Positions 46,684 to 58,195 of a stretch of DNA of 64,000 bases are shown piece by piece. Made by a program: the position numbers and the translations under genes. The notes under the pieces were generated by a model, which made no database searches, was not told the DNA's origin, and worked only from the letters and a program-made list of their open reading frames with translations. The stretch's first letter is position 1. Each line of letters begins with the position of its first letter. Source of the DNA: Nymphaea colorata (taxonomy: Eukaryota; Streptophyta; Magnoliopsida; Nymphaeales; Nymphaeaceae). The DNA lies in contig NC_045147.1 in assembly GCF_008831285.2 (NCBI RefSeq), positions 766,001 through 830,000 on the forward strand. Reading direction: 5' to 3'.

Positions 46684-47025
46684 CAGCTAACGTGGTTGAT
46701 GGACCATATAGAGGATTATATTATAAGAAATATAGAACAACTAACATTTTAGTTCTTGTACAAAATTATACAAGAAGCAAACTAGTGTGGACAATACAAA
46801 TAATGTCGTGAAGGATGTGCTTGGCCACACGCGCTCGTCTGAACATGATAAGAATGAAATTGCGTGCATTTATCATCTACTATTATGAATGGCAGACCAC
46901 AGAAGTCCATCCATGATGTTGGCGTACCTGCTGAAGTTCACTCTCTTAAGTCAACAATTAAATAGGTAACTACGGGAAAGTATTATTCTTTTCCTCAAGG
47001 ACTTTGTCTCGAACCTCTGTTTTGT
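46684..47025. other. Non-coding, nothing recognised
   Basis: A short stretch between the hAT target duplication and Copia-2. The last 5 bases (TTTGT, 47021-47025) are the probable left target duplication of Copia-2. Confidence 0.55.
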
Positions 47026-47242
47026 TGTTGAAGAGTATTTCTGGAATATTAGAAAGTTAGAGAGGAGGTCTTTAAATGTTTTCTTATAATTGTTGGACTG
47101 TTCTTGTAAAGTGTGTAACGCCAACCCTAATCTCTTTTAAAGAGGATTAGGGTTACGTTAATGATTAATCTTTTTGGCTCTCTCTTTCTCTCTCGTTCTC
47201 TCCTTTCCTCTACATCTCTCTCGTCTCTCTCAATTTGTAACA
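47026..47242 (+). repeat. 5' LTR of Copia-2
   Basis: A 217-bp LTR ending in a CT-rich tract and ttgtaaca. It is followed at 47243 by TGGTATTATAGC, a worn copy of the initiator-methionine primer binding site. The leader 47255-48207 is rich in cagatctg words and non-coding. Confidence 0.92.
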
Positions 47243-48207
47243 TGGTATTATAGCCCTAGATCTAGGACTGTGCTATCTAGGGTTTCACGTTCCTTCCTTC
47301 ATCTCTCGCCTCTTCCTTCAAGTTAGGGTTCACACCTATATTTTTCTGTTAATTTCAAGAAAAGCAAGTAATCTATTTGGTAAATGAGGCTAATCACGTT
47401 TAACATGTAGAAACATGATTAGCACCCTTGTGTTGTTGTTGCCGTGAAAGACATGGAGAAACGTCGATGAAGTTGTTGCCGTGGAAGAAGATGGTGGATC
47501 TGATCAGGATGCATCAGATCTGGATTTCTGTTGTGGAAGAATATCTATGTCGCTCAGATCTGTTTATCAGATTTGATTTTCTGCTGCTGTGAAGAAAATC
47601 TATGAAGTCATGTATCAGATCTGCCCTAAACAGATCTGATTTTCTGAATTTTTTTGTTGTTGTGGAAGCAGATCTGTGACGTTATATATCATCAGATCTG
47701 CCCTTTTGTTGTTGTGTGTGGAGTCACGTTGTTGTTTGAAGATGTAGTTTTGATGTGAGGAGCAATATCTGCAAATCGTGAATGTGAAATCAGCAAAGTG
47801 AGGCTTTGTGAGGTGTGGACTGCCGCTAATCTTAAGTACAAGATATTTCAGTTGATGTCGTTGAGTTCTTTGTCGTGTGGACAGCAAGTTTTATGAGAAA
47901 CTGCCGTGCTTAGGAGTAGCAGCAGTCTTTTGTCGTTGGGTGAAGAAGTTTCAGTCATCGACTGAAACAGTTGGTTCCATATTGCTGCCTGTTTTATAAA
48001 ATTTCCATATATGCTTGTTTGAGAAAGTTCAGATATTGCTTCATGTTTGAGATATTGTTGTTTATTTGAGAAAGTTTCAGATTTGTCATTAGAGTCACAA
48101 ACCTCTACTCCAAATTTGTCTGTGTTGTCATCCTGTATTCTGATATTAGTGGACAGCAACATCCTAGACTCTTAACGTGTACACCAGTTGGGTTTTCTTC
48201 ATTTACT

Positions 48208-49555
48208 ATGGCTGAAAACAGTAAATCTGAGGGCTCTACTGAATACAAGATGGCTGGAAATTCCTTCTCTTATGGAACCACGATCAAGGTTAATGGTTCA
48301 AATTATGAAATATGGTCTATGGTGTTCATAATGTCTGTGGCTACTCATAGGAAGAAATATATTCTTGAGGAGGATGAGCCTACTGAGAAAAAAGGAATAT
48401 ATGTTGCGTGGGGTGAAGATAATTACATTGTTATATCTTGGAGTCTCATATAGCCCCAACTATTGCATATTATACCAAGGCCAAGGAGATGTGGTCTTTC
48501 CTGAAGAAGACATACTCGCATGCCACTAATGTAATTAAGATCTTACAATTGGAAGAGGAGTTATGCAATATAGGGCAAGGGGATCACGACCTATCTCACT
48601 CATTGTTTATCAAGCAAGGCTAATCGGGCATGGTGATATTGATTGTCTACATGGATGATATTGTTCTTACTGGGGAGAATGATCAAGAGATAGGTCAAAC
48701 AAAAGAGTTCGTACTGCAACACTTTGTTACGAAAGGCCTTGGACAATTCTGTTATTTTCTTGGTATTGAGGTGGCTCGTAGTAATAAAGGAGTTGTAGTG
48801 TCTCAAAGGAAATATGTTCTTGTCCTTCTGCAAGGAAACAAGACTATTGGGGGCTAAACCTGCCATACTTCTCATGAATCATCGCATTCATATACATGAT
48901 GATGACTCAGAGCCGTTTGACTCTAGATCTTATAGATCTCTGATAGGAAAACTGTTATATTTGACTGTCACTCGCCTCGACATTAGCTTTGTCGTGAATA
49001 AGTTAAGCCAGTTGATGGAAAAACCTCGGAAGGTTCACTGGGATGCTGCTCCACTGATTGTCAGATACTTGAAATCTGCTCCAGGAAAGGGGTTATGGTT
49101 CAAAAAGGGAGAATGTGTTGACATCGAAGCATATAGTGATGCTGATTATGCAGAGTCTGTAGATGACAGGAAGTCTACTACAGGCTTTTGTGTATTTGTG
49201 GGAGGTAATCTTTTCCTGGAGGAGCAAGAAGCTGAATGTGGTGGCTCGATCTAGTGTTGAGTCGGAATATAGGGCTATGGCTCAAACTGCAGCTGAAATG
49301 TCGTGGGTTAGATCACTACTTTTAAAGTTGGGTGTTGCAGTTAATCTCCCAATGAAGATGTATTGTGACAACAAGGCAACTACATATATTGCTAACAATT
49401 TTGTCTTCCATTGGATTGCCACTATATTTGGGACCTTATTCAAGAAGGAATTGTTAGCACTATTCATGTCTCCTCAAAAGATCAGGCAGCTGATATCCTC
49501 ATCTTCCCATAGGCGATTTTTTGAGATGTTGTAACAAGGTGAGCATGATTGATAT
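48208..49555 (+). pseudogene. Copia-2 gag fused by deletion to RT/RNase H
   Basis: 48208-48623 encodes the gag start (KVNGSNYEIWSMVF, then APTIAYYTKAKEMWSFLKKTYS). It then passes directly into the reverse transcriptase at HSLFIKQG, followed by VILIVYMDDIVLTGEND and FCYFLGIEVARSNKG (48630-48857). 48814-49254 holds YRSLIGKLLYLTVTRLDIS and the RNase H start AYSDADYAES. 49250-49520 holds ARSSVESEYRAMAQTAAEMSW and MYCDNKATTYIANN. Protease, integrase and most of RT are deleted, and frames shift several times. At 49555/49556 it is interrupted by Copia-3; its last codons resume at 54810. Confidence 0.9.
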
Positions 49556-49838
49556 TGTTAAAATAGATGTAATGGGGAACCGGGTCCATTTCTGGACCCG
49601 GTCCCATGGGGCACGGGTACCGAGGCCGGCTCGGTACCCTAGGCGGCATTCTTCTCTCCCTCCTATATAATCTTCACTTAAGTGTAATTGTGTGATTAAG
49701 TGAAAATAATTTTCTCTCTCCTAGGGTTGCGGTGTGCACCTAGGTTAGAGCTTCCCGTGGTTTTTTCCTCTTTCTGAGGTTTTTCCACGTATATCGTGTG
49801 TTCCCCTCTTCTTCTTTCGTGTGTTGCATGTTTCTACA
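49556..49838 (+). repeat. 5' LTR of Copia-3
   Basis: The LTR starts TGTTAAAATAG and ends TTTCTACA. A TATA box (tatataa, 49664-49670) fits the LTR promoter. Upstream of it lie two inverted repeats: accgggtcc/ggacccggt (49579-49602) and a near-palindrome gggtaccga...tcggtaccc (49616-49640). Confidence 0.96.
49664..49670 (+). promoter_or_regulatory. TATA box in the Copia-3 5' LTR
   Basis: tatataa is the only good TATA motif in the LTR and lies about 170 bp before its end. Its position suits transcription that starts in the LTR and reads through the primer binding site. The same motif is at 54630-54636 in the 3' LTR. Confidence 0.6.
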
Positions 49839-49850
49839 TGGTATCAGAGC
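49839..49850 (+). other. Primer binding site of Copia-3
   Basis: TGGTATCAGAGC directly follows the LTR and exactly matches the plant initiator-methionine tRNA complement motif. Confidence 0.9.
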
Positions 49851-50223
49851 CGTGAGATCGTTCGGCTTCGTCTCGTATTTTCGTAGTCGCCCTTGCACCG
49901 CAGCCGCCTGCGCCGTTAGGGTTTCCCGCGCCGCCACCATTGGGATCTTCTGCGCCGCCGCCTTCAGACGATCCAGCGCCGCCGCCTGTTGCCGCTTGTG
50001 ACTTCCGCTGCCGTGGGTGTCTCCTTTTCCGTCGTCGGTCGATCCAGCGCCATCCCATCTTTCCGCTGCCGTGAGTGTCCAGCGCCGTCACGCCTCTGCG
50101 TCGCCGCCGTCGGGCGATCCAGCACCGTCGCCGACACCTAAGGTTCCGTGTGGTGCTGGTGTTTCAGCCGCCGCCGTGCTGTCTTGTTGCTGCCTGGGGT
50201 TGTGTCTGACTTGACTGCTTGTG

Positions 50224-53200
50224 ATGGCGGAAGAGCTTGCACCTAAAAGTGATATGGCCTTTGACGCGGGCAGCGCTCCCAAGAGCGAGATCTTGCCGGT
50301 TCAGGTCACGCCCATTCGTCTGACTAAAGACAATTATCTTTCTTGGTTTGCTGCTCTCGAGATTGGGATAACGAGCCGTGGTCGTCTTTCCTATATCACA
50401 GGCGACAAACCGGCGCCCAGCAAAACTGATCCTCAATGGGCAACGTGGGTGTTGGAAGACAGTCAGGTTAAGGTATGGATCATCAGCTCTGTGTCTGCTG
50501 ATATTCAGCCCTCTTATTCTGCGAAAGCCTACTTCGTTTGATATGTGGACTGTGCTTGCAAGGATGTATGGTCGCAAGAAACGGGTTCTGCGTACGTATC
50601 AGATTAAACGCAGTATCTATTCTCTGAAACAGGGTGACCTGTCTGTTGCCTCCTTCTATGCAGCCCTGAAAACTAAGTGGGAGGAACTTGATTATCATGT
50701 GAATGATAACTGGGACTGTGGTTCTGATCATGCTCGGTACTGGGAAAAGGAATGGATGGACCGGACGTTCCTCTTCCTTGGAGGCTTGCGTGATGAGTTT
50801 GAATCCATTCGGAGTCAAATTCTCAACTGTGATGAGATTCCTGGAATAGAAGATGTTTATGCCAGAGTGGAATCAGAGGAACAAAGGCGTCAAGTGATGC
50901 AAATTGACCCTAGTCACGGGACTGGTCCCTCGGCCTTTGTTAGCCGTTCTTCTGTGTCTGGACCACGCCCTGTTAGGCGATGTACACATTGTCACAAATC
51001 AGGACATTCTGTTGACTTTTGTTGGGATCTTCACCCTGAGAAGAGACTTGTTCGTGGTCGCCCTCCGTCTAGTCGGCGAGGTCCTCTTGTGCAGGACTCA
51101 ACTCAGAGTGGTTCTTCAAGTGGTGAAAAATCGAGGCTTTCCCCTGATCAAATCAAGGAACTACAAGCTTACATCAGTCGCCTTTCTACTACGTCAGAGG
51201 ACACATCTACGTCTGATGGAGTTAAATTAGCTCAGGCTCTTGTTGCTACAAGTGATCAAGGTAATTCCTCTCCTGGTGATTGGATTGTTGACAGTGGGGC
51301 TACTCATCATATGACCGGGGACCCTAAGATGTTTCAAGAATACAAGTTGACTTCTGGGCAGCAGCGTGTTTCTATGGCTGATGGTTCTTCTATTTCTGTG
51401 GCTGGAAAAGGGAGTTTCTCATTACTGAACAAATATTGTCTTCATAATGCCCTGCATGTTCCTAATATTCCCGTGAATTTGTTATCTGTCAGCAGTATTA
51501 CCAAAGAGCTAAACTGTAATCTAATATTTTCTGCTGATCGTTGTGTACTACAGGACTTGGGGACGGGGCAGAAGATTGGGATTGGTTCGGCTATTGATGG
51601 TCTCTACAGAATGCCAGTACAGGTTGCCTCTGCTTTGATTTCAGCCACCAGTGGACAGTTATCTGACGTGGAGGACAGATCCGCTATTATGCGCTGGCAC
51701 GAGAGACTTGGTCATCTTCCTTTTCAGTTGATTAAACAATTGTTTCCTAAGATGTTTCGGTCTGTTTCTTTGGACACCTTCGCCTGTGAAGTGTGTCAGT
51801 TGTCTAAGCATGTTAGGGCCTCGTACCCTATTTCGTTCAATAAAACCAGCCGTCCTTTTGCTTTGGTTCACTCTGATGTTTGGGGTCCTTCGGGAGTGCC
51901 CACCGGTCGTGGTTTTCGTTATTTCATGACTCTTATCGATGACTACTCTCGTTGTACGTTCGTGTACTTGTTGAAAGAACGTAGTGAGGTTCCCGGCATT
52001 GTCAAAAACTTCGTTGCATTTGTTGAAACTCAATTCCAAACCCCTGTTCAGACCCTTCGTACTGACAATGCTCGAGAGTATGTCTCCTTATCCCTTGATG
52101 ACTTCTTGCGAAGCAAAGGTATTATACATGAAACATCCTGTAGCTACACACCTCCTCAGAATGGCGTGGCTGAAAGGAAGAACCGTCATTTGTTAAATGT
52201 CACCCGGGCCCTTATGTTTCAACGTCATGTCCCTAAGCGGTATTTGGGGTGATGCACTTCTCACTAGTGCTCATCTCATTAACCGTATGCCTACTCGTGT
52301 GTTGAATGGACATTCCCCTTATTCTGTTTTGTGGCCTAATCAGAGTCCCTGGCCTTTGACCCCTCGGGTGTTTGGGTGTATTTGCTTTGTCCATGATCAT
52401 AGTCCCACTCTCAAGAAACTTGATCCTCGGTCCATCAAAGCGGTCTTTTTGGGGTATTCCTCCACTCAGAAGGGATACAAGTGTGTTGACCCTAGCACTT
52501 CCAGAGTCTATGTCTCCCGGGATGTTACATTTCATGAACACGAGGCATACTTTCCTGCGAATCCTCTTCAGGGGGAGTGTTTAGGTGAGAGAGTGGACGA
52601 GTATTCTTCGCATCAGTTGATTCAGTTCACAGATTTCTTGGATTACACGGCTAGTTCTCCGAGTGTGAGTGTGGATGACACAGTCAGTGAGGACAGAGAC
52701 AGTCAGATGGAAGGGGGCCCTGTGGAAGAACAGTTCCGTGATCATTTGTTTGGTCAGGTATACACCAGGAAGAAGAATGATGTGATGGAGGTTGTTGATG
52801 TTACCAATCCCGATCTTGTGAGCTCCCCGGATGATCCAAGTCCAATGAATGAAGATCTTCCCATAGCCCTACGCAAAGGCACCAGGTCATGTACTTCTCA
52901 CCCTATTCAGAGATTTGTCTCGTATGCTAAACTCAGTAAAGACTACAAGTGCTTTATTACCTCTTTATCTATGGCTGTTATTCCCAGGTCAGTGGAGGAT
53001 GCCAGGGAGGATCCCAAATGGCTACAGGCCATGACAGAGGAGATGGACGCCCTGGCAAAGAACAATACGTGGGAGGTTGTTGATATTCCTAATGGAACTC
53101 ACTTAGTTGGTTCCAAGTGGGTGTTTACTGTGAAGTACAAACCTGATGGCACTGTAGAACGCTATAAAGCTTGTCTTGTTGCAAAGGGGTTTAGCCAGAA

Positions 53201-54527
53201 ATATGGGATTGACTATCTTGAGACGTTCGCTCCCGTTGCTAAACTGAAGACAGTAAGGGTCATCTTAGCTCTGGCAGTACAAAAGAAGTGGAGCATGGAC
53301 CAACTTGATGTCAAGAACGCCTTTTTGAATGGGCACCTTGAGGAAGAAGTCTATATGAGCATGCCGCCTGGATATGCGCAGAAAGGAAAGTGTTGTTATC
53401 TCAAGAAAGCATTGTATGGCCTCAAGCAGTCCCCTAGAGCGTGGTTTGAAAGACTAAGGGTTGTGATGAAGACTAATGGATATAAACAGGGAAATGGTGA
53501 TCACACCCTCTTCATCAAGCAGAGAAATGGTCTGGTGAGCCTCCTACTAGTATATGTTGATGATATGATTGTCACAGGTGATGACGAAGAAGAAAAAAGG
53601 AAGATGAAAGAAACGTTAGCTGCTGAATTTGACCTCAAAGATTTGGGTAAACTGAGGTATTTTTTGGGAATTGAGATTGCTAGATCTGAGACTGGTCTTG
53701 TTATGAGCCAAAGGAAATACACTTTGGACCTTCTAAAAGAGACAGGTAAACTGGGATGCAGGCCCTTTCTTACTCCAATGGAGTCTGGCACAAGGATAAG
53801 TATCAAAACTGGGACGATCTTGGATGAGGAAGGAAAAGGGAGGTATCAGCGGCTGGTTGGTAAACTCATTTATCTCACCCTTACTCGCCCGGACATTACG
53901 TATGTTGTGGGTGTGTTAAGTCAGTTTATGCATACCCCTACTGATTGTCATTGGAAAAGTGCTGAAAGAGTATTGGGATACCTAAAGAATGACCCAGGGA
54001 AAGGACTGCTCTATACTCGACAAAGTCAACTCAGTATTGAAGGATACTCTGACGCCGACTGGGCAGGTTGCACAGATACTAGAAGGTCTACCACAGGATA
54101 CTGCATCTTTCTTGGAGGTAACCTGGTGGTATGGAGAAGTAAAAGACAAGAAGTTTGTTCCAGGTCCAGTGCTGAGGCTGAATACAGGGCGGTTGCCATG
54201 GGGGTTACAGAAATGTTATGGCTCAAAATTCTGTTAGCAGATATTGGGGTGAAAATGGAAGAGAAGATGAGGATGTATTGTGACAACAAGTCGGCTATTA
54301 ACTTGGCAAACAATCCAGTCTTGCACGACAGAACCAAACATGTGGAGATCGATCGCCATTTCATACGGGAACGCATAGATTCTAAGGAGTTGATCCTGCC
54401 CTACATGAAGTCTGAAGATCAAGTTGCTGATGTTTTAACTAAGTCTTTATGTACATCTCAATTTGAGAAAAATGTTAGCAAGCTTGGCATGTTTGACATG
54501 TATGCCAAGCTTGAGGGGGAGTGTTAA
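50224..54527 (+). pseudogene. Copia-3 gag-pol polyprotein, complete but for two frameshifts
   Basis: The ATG at 50224 follows the non-coding leader. Domains in order are: gag (RLTKDNYLSWFAALE; DMWTVLARMYGRKKR); zinc knuckle CTHCHKSGHSVDFC (near 50980); protease DWIVDSGATHHMTGD (near 51280); pre-integrase WHERLGHL with CEVCQLSKH; integrase core HSDVWGPS, LIDDYSR, TDNAREY and NGVAERKNRHL; reverse transcriptase ALYGLKQSPRAWFERL and LLVYVDDMIVTG (near 53555); RNase H GYSDADWAGC (near 54042), SRSSAEAEYRA and DRTKHVEIDRHFIRE; stop at 54525-54527. One frameshift lies at about 50521-50545 in gag, the other in tatttgggg at 52241-52250 in integrase, where one extra base is likely. With identical LTRs, these are either very recent mutations or sequencing errors. 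Confidence 0.93.
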
Positions 54528-54804
54528 AATAGATGTAATGGGGAACCGGGTCCATTTCTGGACCCGGTCCCATGGGGCACGGGTACCGAGGCCGGCTCGG
54601 TACCCTAGGCGGCATTCTTCTCTCCCTCCTATATAATCTTCACTTAAGTGTAATTGTGTGATTAAGTGAAAATAATTTTCTCTCTCCTAGGGTTGCGGTG
54701 TGCACCTAGGTTAGAGCTTCCCGTGGTTTTTTCCTCTTTCTGAGGTTTTTCCACGTATATCGTGTGTTCCCCTCTTCTTCTTTCGTGTGTTGCATGTTTC
54801 TACA
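54522..54804 (+). repeat. 3' LTR of Copia-3
   Basis: 283 bp, apparently identical to 49556-49838. The polypurine tract GAGGGGGAG directly precedes it and overlaps the end of the polyprotein frame. Just upstream, the gag-pol end carries a small inverted repeat (aagcttggcat / atgccaagctt). Confidence 0.96.
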
Positions 54805-54832
54805 GATATATATGCTCCAGCTTGAGGGGGAG

Positions 54833-55055
54833 TGTTGAAGAGTATTTCTGAAATATTAGAAAGTTAGAGAGGAGGTCTTTAAATATTTTCTTATAATTGT
54901 TGGACTGTTCTTGTAAAGTGTGTGCCACCAACCCTAATCTCTTTTAAAGGGGATTAAGGTTACGTTAATGATTAATCTTTTTTGCTCTCTCTCTCTCTCT
55001 CTCTCTCGTTCTCTCCTTTCCTCTACATCTCTCTCGTCTCCCTCAATCTACAACA
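54833..55055 (+). repeat. 3' LTR of Copia-2
   Basis: 223 bp, homologous to 47026-47242, with an expanded CT repeat and about a dozen substitutions. The short piece 54810-54832 before it is the last of the Copia-2 internal sequence (atatgctccagcttgagggggag). Confidence 0.93.
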
Positions 55056-57029
55056 TTTGCAAATGAAACTAGCATACTTTAATGAAAATAAATTATTCTT
55101 CAAAAGGAACAGGAACTCATATTTCATGATCCACTTGCTTTCGGTACTGAAAGTTATATCCAACCATACTATTTAGTGGCAAGGTACCGGGAAGAAATCA
55201 GATTTAAACTTTGGCCCATAATGAAGTTAAAATTAATTAGTACAAATTGGCCAGCACAGATCAGTTCATCCCAACCCTCCCCCCCCCCCCCCACATTAAC
55301 TTAAAAATTAAGGTCAAACACCATTACAACCGCTAATTTGTCTGTGGGTAGCAGAATGACGGGTTTTAGGACCATTGGTTTGGTCATGGCTGGCCTGGAC
55401 ATGTCTCTTGGAATGTCTCATTTGGAAATGGAAGTGATGGTCCATATCACCGGAGGAAGGAAGAACTTAAGTTTAGTGGTCTGCTTTCAAGCCACAATCC
55501 CAAAATTGATTTTCTAGTACCAACAGAATAGTTTCTAACCTCTGTAAAAGACCAGGAACAAAAGTCTTGTTTTTGTAATTGTAGCTAATAGTTTTTTGAA
55601 AATAAAACTCAAATATTGGTGACATTGCTCTTCCTTTTGATTTTATTTTACCGGAAAACGTTCAAACTTCCATTCAAACAACAGCTTGAACAACTTAGGC
55701 TAACCTTTTAGCTCGCAAAACAAAAAACATAACACTTTTAAAAATAAAAGAATGCAATGGCAGCAACATTCCCTTCAGGAAACCGAGAGCAAATCCCCCC
55801 CTGCCACCACAGACGAAGATCTCGACGACTGTATGTGCAGTGAAAACGAGAGAGACATAGCTAAAAGAAACAAAAGTTCAAAAATAAATAGGAGGGATGA
55901 AGCCCAATCCCAAAACGAAACCCCCAAGAAACGGAACCATGAAACATTAGAAGCCCAAAACAGCAAGGAAGGAAGAAATGTAGAACGAAAACGGCCAGTG
56001 AACTCGAAACCATTCTCAATAGCAAAACAGAAACAAAGGGCATACAAAGAGCAAGACAATAGTGATTTCTTACCTGAAAAACACATGCAACGCAGCAGTT
56101 GGTATGCTAGAGGGTTTGAGAAGCAGGTCGGATGAGTTGCCGGAGCAGAATGTTGCAGGAGGCCAAAACTATTTGCTATAGGAACACAAGTATATGGAGA
56201 TATGAGCAACACAAGCGAGGGCATGAGAACAAAGCTACGGAACAAAAAGAAAAATTCAGTCGACAGGCGTTTCAGGGCATTGCGACAGTTGAAGAAAAGG
56301 GAAATAATGGGACAGAGAGAGAGACAAACAGATCGCCGGTCGAGGGTGTTGCAGGTCGCTGCTTCCACTGCGGCTGCACGGCGTGAAGAGTAGGCCGTTT
56401 CAGGGGAGGCAGATGCGGACCCTCTTGGCTGTGAAGAGGAGGCCGACACGGAGAGAAGCCAACAGGCAGAAAATCGTTTCCAGAAATTTATTTCCACCCC
56501 GAGGGTGGAAAAGAATTTCCGAAATAAAAATTTCGAAAATGAGTTTAACAGTTACATTTTTCGTCCATTGTTTGATGGATTGGAAATTTTTTAAAAAATT
56601 TGAATTTTTTTGCTATAGGTACAATATATTTATTGGCAAGCAAACGTGCTCCAAGGGCCGTTTGATGGATTGGAAACTTAGAATTGAAAAAATATTTCTG
56701 GAAATAAGTTTCCTGAAATAAATGAATGGGAAAAATCTTTACCGTTCTCATTTTGATAAGTATGTTAAATTTTCAAAAAATTATTTTAGTTTGATAAGAA
56801 AGAAACATATTTCCAGAGAGACCACCAGTTCCCTACTTGAACACCTTTTGGATATCTAGTAACATATCATACGACTGAAAACACTCAAGCTCTTCATAGT
56901 TCATAGGACTCTGTTAACTGATGGAGATCACACTGCACGTTGTATCCTATATGCGAAATGTGGTACATTAGTGCTCAACTTTGAGAATCGACAATGAAAA
57001 GTTCTTACCGAAAGACCTCCAATTTCTTC
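55056..57029. other. No intact gene; GC-rich block and MITE-like repeat
   Basis: 55279-55292 is a run of 14 C. 55750-56450 is a more GC-rich block; on the minus strand it looks like a leader exon ending in a donor, tttttcag|gtaaga, near 56072. Open frames of 127 codons (55752-56135, plus) and 240 codons (56497-55775, minus) overlap there and match nothing I know. 56655-56815 (gggccgtttgatggattgg) is related to 40499-40660. Confidence 0.5.
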
Positions 57030-58195
57030 CTATGTACCAAGGTTTAAAATCCAGTGAGAGTGCAGAATACGCTTAAAGCAGTCATCCATAACAGCACTGC
57101 CATCTTCAAATAGCCTTAACAAGTCAAAGATCAATACTTTCTTGTCAAAAGCGATTTGCAGAATAGATACATGTGCAGCAATCGTCTGATGCGTATGCGC
57201 CCAGTACAGAAGAGAAGAAAGTAAATTGCAGTAACTGGGTGTCCTTATTCCATTCAGGTTTCATCCTTCTGATCTCTCCCGTGGATGGACAAGCAGCTGC
57301 ATTTGTGACTTCTAGATAGACAATAAATCTTATATTGTTTTATTTGTAGTTCCTACTTGCTTGCTATTACTGACACCATGGCAAAAGAAGTTCCAGCACT
57401 TGTAAACGTGCCACTACCCTTTTAACCATGGTGCCAGGCTGTCTTCCTAGGTAAGAGAAAGTACCCAACATGCCAATCATGAGAGGAGCTGACTCATTTG
57501 CAGTCAGTCCCCATATATGTTGCCTTCCTAACCACTCAAAAGCTGCTAAAGAAGGCACTGATTCATATTGAAACAAGTTATATAGATGCATCATCTGATA
57601 CATCTTGTGCTATCTGCAACACGTCTTTTTTTTTTTCAAGTGCTTAGCTGGCATGGGATTTCCTTTCAGAAACTGAGATTCAGAATTATATGAAATTTGA
57701 GCTGTTCTTTCCTTTGAATAAGTTGGCCATTCTCAGGTCGGGATAAGAAAAATGTGTTCCTGTCATGCAGCCTCGGATGACTGCAGATTGTTTTGCAGTT
57801 GCCACATTATTGTTTCAGCAGAAAAATCTTAAAACAGGAGAAACACAAGATTATCAAGATAATAATCTGACACGAAATGATTGTGTAGTTTAAGTTTTCA
57901 ACATGTGGAACAAGAGAAGGAAAGGAACTGCATAAGATACAAACAATAGGCTAACTGAATTTGATGCACACTATTTTCTGTTACTGCTACAAACTATTGT
58001 TTCCATGAAGCTCAAATACTAGCCAAGCAGGGGAAACAGAAGAGGCAGGAAACAAGCAACAGTATGCAGCATATATCAAATAAAAATAAGGTGATATTCC
58101 ATACGAAGAATTGTACACTGTGATTGTAGAACCCACCTTATTGGGCTTAGTACCCTTGACATAATTACCTCTCCATTCACAATGCAGGTACAAGA
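57030..58195 (-). pseudogene. 3'-5' exonuclease (mut-7-like, DEDD family) gene remnant
   Basis: Minus strand. Exon 58195-58137 reads CEWRGNYVKGTKPNK and ends in a donor aag|gtgggt. Exon 57170-57030 reads VSILQIAFDKKVLIFDLLRL and FEDGSAVMDDCFKRILHS, ending at a stop. The two join as in plant mut-7-like exonucleases, where D-C-E-W holds two metal-binding residues and KPNKVSILQIA follows. Here the first D-x-E is reduced to H-C-E, and the acceptor before VSILQ is cat instead of cag. The remaining catalytic motifs are missing. In the intact family the enzyme trims RNA or DNA 3' ends. Confidence 0.6.
57367..57603 (-). CDS. Unrecognised open frame of 78 codons
   Basis: This frame reads MYQMMHLYNLFQYESVPSLA and then FEWLGRQHIWGLTANESAP, and it has a protein-like composition. 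It lies between the two exonuclease exons on the same strand, so it may be a further exon or an unrelated gene piece in the intron. I do not recognise the family. Confidence 0.25.
   Translation of the reverse strand: MYQMMHLYNLFQYESVPSLAAFEWLGRQHIWGLTANESAPLMIGMLGTFSYLGRQPGTMVKRVVARLQVLELLLPWCQ

Larger units (their letters stand above)
49556..54804 (+). mobile_element. Copia-3: young, almost complete Ty1-copia element
   Basis: A 5,249-bp element with LTRs 49556-49838 and 54522-54804. They are the same length (283 bp) and I find no difference between them. A perfect 5-bp duplication GATAT flanks the element (49551-49555, 54805-54809). Primer binding site and polypurine tract are intact. The identical LTRs mean a recent insertion, because the two are copied from one template at integration. 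Confidence 0.97.
47026..55055 (+). mobile_element. Copia-2: older Ty1-copia element containing Copia-3
   Basis: The LTRs are 47026-47242 and 54833-55055, both starting TGTTGAAGAG and ending in CA. The primer binding site follows at 47243 and a polypurine tract GAGGGGGAG precedes 54833. The flanks are TTTGT and TTTGC, a 5-bp duplication with one difference. The LTRs differ at roughly a dozen sites plus a CT-repeat length change. The internal part is heavily deleted. Copia-3 is inserted near its 3' end. Confidence 0.93.

Noticed and set aside
55775-56497. 240-codon minus-strand open frame overlapping a 127-codon plus-strand frame
   Set aside because: No known domain, composition-driven, and a good splice donor (tttttcag|gtaaga) cuts through it, so a leader exon is more likely than a long coding frame.
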